Source: Channallabes apus (lineage: Eukaryota > Chordata > Actinopteri > Siluriformes > Clariidae). Taken from it: DNA of 64,000 nucleotides. The position numbers and the translations under genes were made by a program. The DNA is taken from assembly GCA_030522415.1 (NCBI GenBank), contig CM060118.1, forward strand, positions 21,131,151-21,195,150. Direction: 5' to 3'. How positions within the stretch are numbered: the stretch's first letter is position 1; each line of letters begins with the position of its first letter. Shown in pieces: positions 37,331 to 46,407 of this stretch. The notes under the pieces are model-generated. The model was not told the origin of the DNA, did not search any database, and saw nothing but the letters and a program-made list of their open reading frames with translations.

Positions 37331-38688
37331 TTTTTATTATACGTACTGGTTTATTATACATATAGCTCTTTTTTTAATCAATTCGGTATATTGTTTGTGG
37401 TTCCACGTTTGACCCTTGTAAGTGATATTATCGTAATATGTACCAATGTTTAATTACGTAACTGTAAGGAATATTAAAGAGTTTGACGTCATCGTGTGTG
37501 CTTCTCACTGATTGGTGTTTGTGTTCTGAGGTAAAAGCAACTAGTAGGAAAATGAGGATAATGAAGAAGATGAAGCCCACGTTTTTTTGACGTGGGTTCA
37601 TTAGTATACATGCTATACTGTACAGTTTGAGAAGATGTCTACATGAGCACACCGAGAACATGAGCGTATATAGCACATCAGTCTGACCTCCCACCTCAGA
37701 GAACAAATAATTTTAAATAAATATTTACATTTCTATGAAGGTTTCTCTGAGTGATCTGTGGAAAAGCTTATACAGTACAAGCATACACCAGTTCCCCTTT
37801 TCCCCTTATCATAATATTATAATATTATAATTATAATGATCTTGATAAAGATTTTAACAAGAATAAAAGTTACAATGAATTTCATCTCCAGATAGTCAAA
37901 ATATGCTGTATTTATAGACTGTATATTACTGTATACTGTATAGGAAAAGAGATCAGAAGCTTCTAATTTCTAATTGTACTTGTATATTGGCAAAAAAAAG
38001 GTAAATATGGGGTTTATAAGCACTAAAGATGAGGAATAAGATTCATTACATATACAGGTAGATAACTTTACAGTGATATTTACATAGTGTTAATGCATTA
38101 TTATGAGTTTCTAAACAATTTTGTGTCAATGCCTTTTTCATACATTATGTATTGGGATTTATTGAGATTAATGAGAAAGTTTGCCATTCTATGCAGTTCA
38201 GCAAAGACAACGATTGATTCATGCTCAGGAACTGCTTTGTCCTGGTTAGGATAGCAGTAAATATGGAGGCTATCCCAGGAATATTTTGTCTGAGAAAAGA
38301 ACACAACCTGGCTGAGACACCACTCCACCACAGAGACTTGTGCAAAGAAAGAATGTAAGTAAGTACTGTAGGTAAGTGAGTAAATACAAGTGAAGGAGTG
38401 AGTGAGTAAGTAAAAGAGTAAGTAAGTAAGGGAGTAAGAACATTGAGTGAGTAAGTAAGTGAGCCACTCATGCACTAACTTTAGCAATTTATCACAGCAA
38501 GTCCACCTACTGGCATGCTTTTTGGGAAGTGAGGAGAAACTGAAAAACAAAATCATAAGACACATACAGGACACGAAAAAGCAGCACAGTGTTGCAACAC
38601 CACGTGATGTTAATATTAAAATGAAATTTTGAATGCCAGAATTTTTACAAATACAGTACAACAAAGACAAATTAAAAATCCATTCCAC
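37331..38688. other. Intergenic, between the smap1 promoter and the sdhaf4 3' end
   Basis: AT-rich. Contains ataatatt repeats near 37811-37835 and the AGTA repeat at 38336-38466. No gene. The two same-strand genes are separated by less than 2 kb. Confidence 0.6.
38336..38466. repeat. AGTA/AGTG degenerate tetranucleotide repeat
   Basis: Repeated agtaagtaagtgagtaag units. Because the unit has no stop codon in some minus-strand frames, it creates a spurious long ORF (38101-38697) rich in Leu-Thr-Tyr. It lies just downstream of the sdhaf4 stop. Confidence 0.9.
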
Positions 38689-38694
38689 TTTATT
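38689..38694 (-). terminator. Candidate poly(A) signal of sdhaf4
   Basis: The minus strand reads AATAAA about 270 nt after the sdhaf4 stop codon. U-rich and GU-rich sequence follows on the transcribed strand (38680-38640), the usual layout of a cleavage and polyadenylation site. This is inference from motif and spacing only. Confidence 0.45.
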
Positions 38695-38961
38695 CATATG
38701 TATTTAAATTTTTTTCTTACTAACATTCATATTTTACATTCATTAAACTGGTTTGTTCACACACTTCTTAGGCAAAAATACATTTTAACAATACACAGTA
38801 AATCAAGTGCTCATGCGCAGGTGACACCAGAAGAGGCAGCATCTGCCATTATTAATAACTTCTATCACCTTCCCAAAAATGTATTATGTGGTCCATCAGC
38901 ATGATAACGCACATCTAAGGAAATCAACACACTTGTGGGATGCACACATGTTACGATTGAC

Positions 38962-39071
38962 CTAGAAGTCAATACAGCGTCCCTTTCTTTCCCAGTCTCC
39001 ATACCGTGTTGGCTCAGGGCCTGTAGGACCACCTTTTTCTTTTGTGCATGGATTCACATCATCTGGAAATC
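38962..39071 (-). CDS. sdhaf4: sdhaf4 coding exon 3 (conserved C-terminus)
   Basis: The acceptor is TTTGTTACATTGCAG|GATTTC (AG at 39073-39072). It reads R(split)[17 protein letters not shown], then [18 protein letters not shown] and TAG at 38964-38962. This is the signature C-terminal domain of the family. The first residue is Arg where human has Lys, and Cys replaces Val in the NPVT segment. The exon is far too short for simple ORF detection. Confidence 0.95.
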
Positions 39072-42000
39072 CTGCAATGTAACAAAACAGTCCAGAACTG
39101 TATGGGTTAGATCACTAGATTTAAGCCAAATGTCTCACTTACTGTATGTTATTATTTCTGTCATTATGTGTTAAGTCAGTCTTCTCACTATCTCTGTTGC
39201 ACAAAAAGTTTTCAATTTACTTTAGCTGGTTGTGTAAAATTCTATGCATATCATCAGCATATTTCAGCACATCATGACATATTACACAATGCGTTACAGC
39301 ACTTTCAGTTTAATTAAATTCAGTTTTGCAAATCTATTACAAATAAAGAAATAGCACAGGGGGATGCATATTCAGACATGACATTTAAAAAATTGAGCTC
39401 AGATATCTCAGATTTCTATAGATCATACTTCAGAAGTCTCTCTACTTGATTAAAATTTACATTTAGTACATTCAGTTGATTGGGCATAATCTGGAAAGGT
39501 TTGAGGTTGCAATGAAGCATTATAGTACACATCAGCAAAAAATAAACCACAAGTGAGGTGACAGGAACTTGCAGAACTCCGAGACAGATTATATATGAGG
39601 AAGAGAAACAAACATTTTATGCATCTTCGCATGTCCTTAAACATAGGGTGACATCCATCATTTTAAATTGGCAGAGGTTCAGAACCTCTGAGGTTCTTCT
39701 CAGTGGTAACTGTGCATCCCAGCTGGCAATTGAGCTAACACCACACCGATCAGGCATTTAATATAAAGCAGCCAGGTAGTAGCCAGATTGCACATAGAAT
39801 GGTACATTGCTCAGTTTGTCAAAAAAGATTTTCAGTGCATGAGAGACAAAATTCTATAGTCTGCCTGAAGGTAAACTACATGTGGATTATTCATAGTGGA
39901 TTGTTCATAGATGTCCACAACACGTCTAGTCTTTTTGAAGTTGATAATAAATTTGATAACATTGTTGCATGTGTTGTTCTTGGAAAACATTTTGCTAAAA
40001 TGTGTGTTCCCTAAGTTTAGTACACTATTCTGACTAAATCTGAAAAAATTATTCAATCTGACTGTCATCCCCCCAGCAAGAGGTCACTGGACTTCAACAA
40101 TGCTCAGCGATATCAGCATTAAGTTATTAAATCAGGTGCCCCTCTAACTGGAAAAAAAAAATTCTTTCTTTTCTTATAGACATTCTTATAGTCAGTTTTT
40201 GTTATTGGATATTAAAACTATGTTAACATACATTTTTTCAAAAACTTTTTCAAAAGTGTCAAGAGAATAAACAAGTTCATTACAGGAATGAAAGAATTGA
40301 AGTCAAATAAAATATGTTTGACGGACAGAAGGGTTTTACATGATGAACACTGGTGAATATTCTCTTGATAGTAAGAAAAATATTCTAACTGACCTCTCCG
40401 TACAAATTTCATTTGAGAACTCCTCAAATATTTACAATATGGTCTGCACTATTTGGCCTTTGGTGTGCCATAGAGCTTTGTTTCTGTGTTCATTCTACTT
40501 ATAGAACACATTCATATTCTCTCACTTATTCTCTCATTCATTTATCTTCTACAGGGTCACATGAGACCTGGAGCTAGGTAGGGCTGGGCGATTTGGCCTA
40601 AAATCAAAATCATCAATGTTGAACAACTTAAATTAAACTGAAGCCACAAAAATTAAAGGGTTCATTAAATTAAAAATTTTTAATTATACTTTAAATTTTA
40701 AAGTATAGTTTATTAACAAAAACAGATGACAGATTTGGCCTAAAAAATTAAGATACTATAGGCAAAGATTTTAATTTAAAAAAAAAATGCTTGTTTGTGA
40801 TGATAAAAAGTATCTTGTGATGATGTATTACAATGTTTTGAGATTTTTAAACAATAATGAGAAACAACATTTAGACCACACACACTAGGGCTGTATTTTT
40901 ATTCCACAATTCAGAGTTAAATGAAGGCTATTTCACACGGCCCCAATAAACTGACATAATGGCTTAAGCATGCAATGACAACAAAAATGGAATGAATTAT
41001 GCAGCTATCAATCTGGGCCAGGACAATTTCACTTTTACTATATAGTTGGGTACCTGCTAGGTGTTGTATAGTTCATATTTGCTTGGCCAGAATGGTTTAA
41101 GCCACCAAAATAACGTTTTATTGATAAACTGCGCAGCTTTCGCCAATGTGAACATTCCCGTTAGTAACGAGGCGAATAAGGAGCTAAACTTCAGCCGCAG
41201 AATGAGACGCTGCGCAATAAGAAGCCAAACGAATCGGAAGCTGCGAATAAGGAGCTAACTTCAGCCTCGTGTGCTTAGGGGCATCATATCTTTCGCTAGA
41301 AACAGTCCTGGTTATATCCTTGCTCCTTTTGAAACACCTTTCATAAGGTGTAATGGCCACGAAAGACGACACGAGCGCTATCTGCTTTGGTACAGCCCCA
41401 TTGCTAGCCCTGCTAGTTGACGGAGTAGCATCGGCCCACATTTTTATGCTTTCAGTGTGGTCGTTTGGGTGATGCGTTCATATAACGGAGTTCGTGCTAC
41501 CTTTTTTGTCGACAATTTCAACATCTTTGGATAATAACACGAGGTTAGATTCACTTTCGTCGCTGCTTCCACTCATTTTTTTTTTTTTTTGTCGTCCTGG
41601 TGTCAAGTTTGCTTCGCAAAGTGCGGTAGGAAATTAACTTTGACCTGCACGGCACGCGCAAGCTGCACGCTGATTGGTTGTTGTTGTGTTGTTCTGCTGT
41701 GTGATTGGCTCTTAGATTAATCCATATCGAGCAAAAAATGTCTAGAGCTTTTCATCGATTTTAAAATCAAATAAATCGCGATTCGATATGATATCGTTTA
41801 TCCGCCCAGCCCTATCTGGAGCCTATTCAAGGGGACTTGGGGCACGAGGCAGGGTATGCCCTGGAAACCCACCAAGCACAAAAAGAACATGCAAACTCCA
41901 CACACACAGACTCAAGGTGAAATTCGACCCCTCAACCCTGGTGGTGCAAGGCCATAGTGCTAACCATTACGTCCAATGCCACCTCAAACTGTCACTTGCT

Positions 42001-43150
42001 AATCAAGGGCATCAGGGAGCTCACACATGCAAAAGTGGGTAAATAGTGATGTCCTCTGAGGCTGCCTGAGCAGCAGGTCGAAAAAGATGCTGTCGCCTGG
42101 CATTATTTGGTTCAGAGGAAGCACAAGAAAGCTTTCACTCTCTTTGGTAGGCTTATGTGTGGGAATTGGCCATGAACAAACTCATGAGAAAAACAGTCTG
42201 ATTGGGTGGGGTTGACCATGAACATGGGTAATGTTAGAAAAATTGTTGTCGTTAGCTTTTCGGCTGCTCCCTGCAAAGGGGGTCGCCACATCTTGAAATA
42301 GGATTTACACCGGATCCCTCTCCTAACGCAACCCTCCCAATTTATCTGGGCTTGGGACCAGCATTGCATCCAGTTGCTGGAGTTTGGGGATTGTCTAGAA
42401 ATCGAAACAGGGAATTTCAGTGAAATTATTCCAATAAAATAAGTCAGAGTTTTTTGTTTTTGGATTTTATGAATAAAAATCTCAGACACTGTTAACTAAC
42501 ATGCTCTGTGCCACCACTCGTATAGGGTTGCCATGGTTTCTAAGTTTTACACTTAGACATTGTGTATGATTAGAGAATAATGGGCAAAATTTTTGGGAAT
42601 GACACAAAATATTAAGTTTAAGGTCTGCTGCCTCAGTTATGATGCCAAGTTGCATATATTGTACTTCAGAATGTATGGAAAATGATCAGATCAATTGCAA
42701 AGTCCCACTTTGCCATGAAAATAAACTTAGTTCATATACACCCAAGCACAAACACTTTTGCACAATATTTGTGACACCATTTGTCACAGTCCTAATAAGT
42801 CACGCGTCTTATCTTTCTGATAATCATTTCTAATCAGTGGCCTACTTGCAAAGGCGTCTGTAGTTTTTGTGTCCTTATCATCCGTGTCAAACTTCCCCAC
42901 AGGTGTCTTTGGCTTGCGGAGGGGCTTCTTGTCCTCTCTGTCTGTGTAGCCTGCTGTTCTGGAGCAAGCTGGAACACAGAAGGCACAAGTCTGCATAGGA
43001 GCGTTATTAACACTAGACCATTTTTAAATGACTTAACTAGAGCTAGCAAACACGATGCATACACCAGTTACCTGTAACCAAAGAGTCTGATAACAGTCTG
43101 TTCTTCACCAAACATTTATTACTAAAAGAACAGAAACGCAAATGAGACAT
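38962..43150 (-). CDS. sdhaf4: Succinate dehydrogenase assembly factor 4, mitochondrial (three short exons)
   Basis: Exons 43150-43072, 42968-42846 and 39071-38962 join in frame (79+123+110 = 312 nt) to 103 residues plus stop; human SDHAF4 is about 108 aa. SDHAF4 (yeast Sdh8) binds flavinylated SDHA in the mitochondrial matrix and helps assemble respiratory complex II. The N-terminus ([20 protein letters not shown]) is basic and free of acidic residues, as expected for a matrix-targeting peptide. The diagnostic parts are [15 protein letters not shown], then FPDDVNP, KEKGG, and the invariant tail [18 protein letters not shown]. All four splice sites are GT-AG with matching phases. The gene lies about 1.9 kb upstream of smap1 exon 1 in the same orientation, as in human. 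A minus-strand AATAAA at 38694-38689 is a plausible poly(A) signal. Intron 2 (3.8 kb) holds a hAT element. Confidence 0.93.
40530..41985 (-). repeat. Dispersed teleost repeat split by a hAT insertion
   Basis: Bases 40530-40576 (tcatttatcttctacagggt...acctggagcta) and 41816-41985 (ctggagcctattcaagggga...catgcaaactccacacacac...ggtgcaaggccatagtgcta) form one continuous copy of the family seen at 20400 once the element 40579-41814 is removed. Confidence 0.65.
40579..41814 (-). mobile_element. hAT-like non-autonomous element with ZBED-type transposase remnant
   Basis: The ends tagggctgggcgat and atccgcccagcccta are inverted. The outside flanks ctggagcta (40568-40576) and ctggagcct (41816-41824) look like an 8-9 bp target duplication, as hAT elements make. 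The minus-strand ORF 41184-41441 includes [20 protein letters not shown] and SKDITRTV, resembling the conserved TPYE...KRHKDIT segment of ZBED1-like hAT transposases. The catalytic core is absent. It lies inside sdhaf4 intron 2 and was inserted into an older dispersed repeat. Confidence 0.78.
42250..42400 (-). repeat. Interspersed repeat, tail shared with the tRNA-Gly SINE
   Basis: It contains gcttttcggctgctccctgc and gggtcgccacatcttg, followed by ggatccctctcctaacgcaa and atttatctgggcttgggacc. This is a very common fish dispersed repeat. Its end is the reverse complement of the 36190-36215 tail. It lies in sdhaf4 intron 2. Confidence 0.6.
42846..42968 (-). CDS. sdhaf4: sdhaf4 coding exon 2
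   Basis: The acceptor is TTCTGTGTTCCAG|CTTGC (AG at 42970-42969); the donor is TTTGCAA|GTAGGC (GT at 42845-42844). It encodes [20 protein letters not shown], then [20 protein letters not shown]. The [15 protein letters not shown] part corresponds to the conserved KKPKLPEGRFD region of human SDHAF4. Phase 1 at both ends fits exons 1 and 3. Confidence 0.93.
43072..43150 (-). CDS. sdhaf4: sdhaf4 coding exon 1 (transit peptide)
   Basis: The ATG is at 43150-43148, followed by 26 codons plus one base, to donor TTACAG|GTAACT (GT at 43071-43070). It encodes a basic, Ser/Leu/Arg-rich N-terminus consistent with a mitochondrial presequence. This is the least conserved part of the family, so the start is supported by frame, splice phase and presequence composition rather than by similarity. 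Intron 1 is only about 100 nt. Confidence 0.82.
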
Positions 43151-43300
43151 TGTGCTCAGCGTATGGCTTTGGCGCACTAAAATGACGTAGGCGTTCGCCG
43201 TCAGCTGACGACGGCAACGCATTTAAGGGTGTTACTGCGGCGCAATTTATGCGCAGGACTAATATGCGCAGAGGTGAAACTGAGTATTTTTACCTAAATT
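43151..43300 (-). promoter_or_regulatory. sdhaf4: sdhaf4 promoter / 5' UTR region
   Basis: The roughly 130 bases upstream of the sdhaf4 ATG are CpG-rich relative to their surroundings. They contain a perfect palindrome GTCAGCTGAC (an E-box CAGCTG core) near 43200-43209 and TGACG/CGTCA half-sites resembling CREB/ATF sites. No TATA box is evident. This fits a housekeeping CpG promoter; the start site itself is not determinable. Confidence 0.5.
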
Positions 43301-45868
43301 AAGCTATCAGATGCTGAAACTTAATTAAATATAAAATTAGAGGAAACTTAAGGAACCCTTTATGTAACATGCAGTAGGTGACAATAATTAAATTATTATT
43401 TGTATAAGTTTAAGAAGTAAGACTTGCATTTGATATTAGTTAATTTATTCATTGTTTTAATATTCAGGGTAACCAAAAAATCCATCTTTGCTATATGACT
43501 TTTTAAGTCATTGTTGTACCGATCCTCATTTTTAGTCAATGTACACTATATAGTATTTACATTTTCGCTTTAAATGATTTCTGCTTAAGGGTCCACCCTT
43601 AAGAAAATGAAACATAGAGTTTTGTACCTTCTTATTTTGAGAGTAAGATGTGGCTATCATATAATTTGGGGCAATATTATTAATATGTTTCATAAAAAAT
43701 AAATTCATATAAAACGAAATCATTAGATAATAAATTAGGTGATGGAAATAATCAAACAGACAATATGTATGTATGTATATTTATTCATTGTGAATACTTT
43801 AACACTTTATTTTCACACTAAATAAAATAACCAGCAACATGAAGATTCCTGGCAGTCTTTAACTAAACAGAAAACACACCAGACGAGTTATAGCCTATGC
43901 ATTGGGTTGTCCATGTTTTCCCTCAGGGTATCTCTCAAAGATTTTCAACTCGATGTTTCATTAGCAGAAATGATTCTATGCATTATTTTTATGAACAAAC
44001 TCAAAGATGTCTTAGATATCTTGTTTTCTAGAGATAATATCACATGGATTTTATGGGTCCAAACTTATTTTCCCTTATAAATACAATTCAATGAGCATAA
44101 TACTCAGTGATAATAATAAGGAAAATAAAAAATTATATTAACACCTGTAAGCAGACAAGAAATGACAGCATCTAAAAAGATATATATTTTTAAGACAAAT
44201 ATTAAAGATAAAAACTAGTATGACCTTGTATATAAACTGAAGATACTGTGTAGCCTACCACTCATTATGTTTAATGTTCAAGTATTTTATTCACATATAC
44301 GTCATGGTTTCTGACCACCATATTCCGAACTGCCTTGTATTTTAGTTTTAAAAATGTACTACAAATTACTACACAAAGTTTACAGTGAAAATCAAAAATA
44401 CAGTATCAACTGGTTTTAACCCCTACAGTTTTAGAGGCTTTTTTTTTCACAGCTGAAGAATGACTTTTGTCTAAAACGTCCTGTTTGTCTGGAAACTTGG
44501 TGCACCCTGTAATTGTTACTACCTATGGACATCAAATAATAGTTCCATGGAAAGTTGGAATGCAGTTATTTGCAATGCGTGTTTCCCGCATTACAGTTTG
44601 CCCTTATGGAAAAATAGGGGTCAGAAACATTAAATATTTATTAGGCAGACATAATCCCGTCATGTTGCACTCTTGAATTTTTCAGAAAATCAAATGTCTA
44701 TCAAAAAAGCTTAACGCATTCTTTGTTTGATTACTTGTGGACATCTTGCCATGACTACAGATCATTGTTTTGTGTGTGTTGATGTTGGTTTTCCTCTTTC
44801 TCCCCATGACTTGATATTTTGTCATATGCTTATTGCCCTGTAGCACTTGGAATGCCCTGATGGACCATAACATGATACTCCTCTAGTATGGCCATGGAAA
44901 GTTTCAAACACACTTTCACATCTGCATATAATTAATATCACAAACATACTGTTACATTCCCCATACAACGAGGAGGACATACATTTATCATGCAAGCAAA
45001 ACAGACATTCACTCTGAAAGGAAATTCAATGTACAGTATATCTAAAATGTGTCTTGCTACAGGGTGCCAGTATAAAAATCAACTTTAACAGTAAACAAAA
45101 ATGGAATAAAAAATGAGTTCATTCTTTAAAACATAATCTGAATAAAAAGTTTTTGAATGAAAAATACATTTGACAAAAACAAAACACACACAGCTGTTTA
45201 CTGCAGAATACTATAAGGTATCCAGCTGTCTCATTAGTGACAAAAGAAGACACTCGGAATTAAAATAGCGTTCGTTTCAGATCACTTTCTCTGATGCATT
45301 TCGGATGAAAGCTATGTTAAAGAAATAATATATAACGAAGCAGAGTTTGTGATTGCTGTTGAAAAACACTTTGTGATTGTTGTTGAAAAACACTTTGTGA
45401 TTGCTGTTGTATTTGCTTTGTCGTTGTATATTAGTCTTTGTATAATAGAATTACAGGATTTGTTCGCTAGGAAGATATTTTCATCATCCCTCCAGAATAA
45501 GTGCTCGAAAACTTGCTCGAAAGTCCATTTTCAAAAAAGATGTGTTGCATCTAAGCCCAGGACTTTGTGAAGTTCGTGCTATTCAATCTACAATGTAGGA
45601 GAGAGTAAAAGTGCAAAAAATGCTGTGTATAAAAATATAACCTACTACACGTGTGGGTACGCTGATACCAACCATTATCTTACAAACACCTGGTATCTAG
45701 AATAATCCGTTAGAGTTTCCTTTCCGGTTGGAAACCAGATCAAGTCGTGATGAAATAAAACCTGGTCTCCACTAATAGGTGGTGAAAATGTGACGCCGGG
45801 ATTATTAACGTGTACACATGTACTGCCGATCTAAACGTACGAGCCTACAAAAGGGAAAGTTGGTGGTG
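43301..45868. other. Intergenic, between sdhaf4 and tlx1; includes the tlx1 3' UTR
   Basis: AT-rich, no transposon recognised. A directly repeated 24-base unit (tgttgaaaaacactttgtgatt, with variation) lies at 45336-45405. The tlx1 3' UTR must occupy the right part. A minus-strand AATAAA lies at 44642-44637. Confidence 0.5.
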
Positions 45869-46079
45869 CTAGTCGCAGGTAGAGACACTGCTGATCTTGG
45901 CGGTGTTATCAGTCCAGGGCTGCAGGTTGTGCAGGGCGAACAGAGAGCTGTTGTGCAGGCAGATCGGGTCCGGGTTTACAGGCTGGTTCAGAGTCTTTTG
46001 AAAAGCTTCTTGTTGCAGCTGCAGTAATAAGCGGTTCGCCTGCTGCCGCTCGGCCTCCCTCTCCTCCGCCGTCTGTCTC
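45869..46079 (-). CDS. tlx1: tlx1 coding exon 3 (C-terminal region)
   Basis: The acceptor GTGATCAG|GAGACAG (AG at 46081-46080) completes the split Arg codon. The exon then reads [20 protein letters not shown], followed by [16 protein letters not shown] and [14 protein letters not shown], and ends ...ISSVSTCD at the stop, 45871-45869. This tail is typical of TLX1 and TLX3. An AATAAA on the minus strand at 44642-44637 is a possible poly(A) signal about 1.2 kb downstream, but I saw no decisive support for it. Confidence 0.94.
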
Positions 46080-46098
46080 CTGATCACACAACAGATCA

Positions 46099-46129
<31 letters not shown>

Positions 46130-46330
46130 TGTCAGGGGATGAGTCCCAGTTTGGAAAGTTTTGTAATAACCCTCACGACAAGTGTTCGTGAACTGTTTAA
46201 CTGTAAATATTTATTAATTTATTGTTGGAAGTAACTTAATTTATTGCATAAAAAACTCAATTGAACAAACAAACAAATGGTTTAAATATTTTTGATGAGT
46301 TATTCTTTTTTCATGTGTAAAAACTCAGAC

Positions 46331-46407
<77 letters not shown>

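Noticed and set aside
38101..38697. 198-codon minus-strand ORF
   Set aside because: Its middle is translation of an AGTA/AGTG tandem repeat (Leu-Thr-Tyr runs) and it has no domain. It overlaps only the intergenic space after sdhaf4.
44467..44676. 69-codon plus-strand ORF between sdhaf4 and tlx1
   Set aside because: No similarity recognised. It is antisense to the likely tlx1 3' UTR region and has no exon signals.
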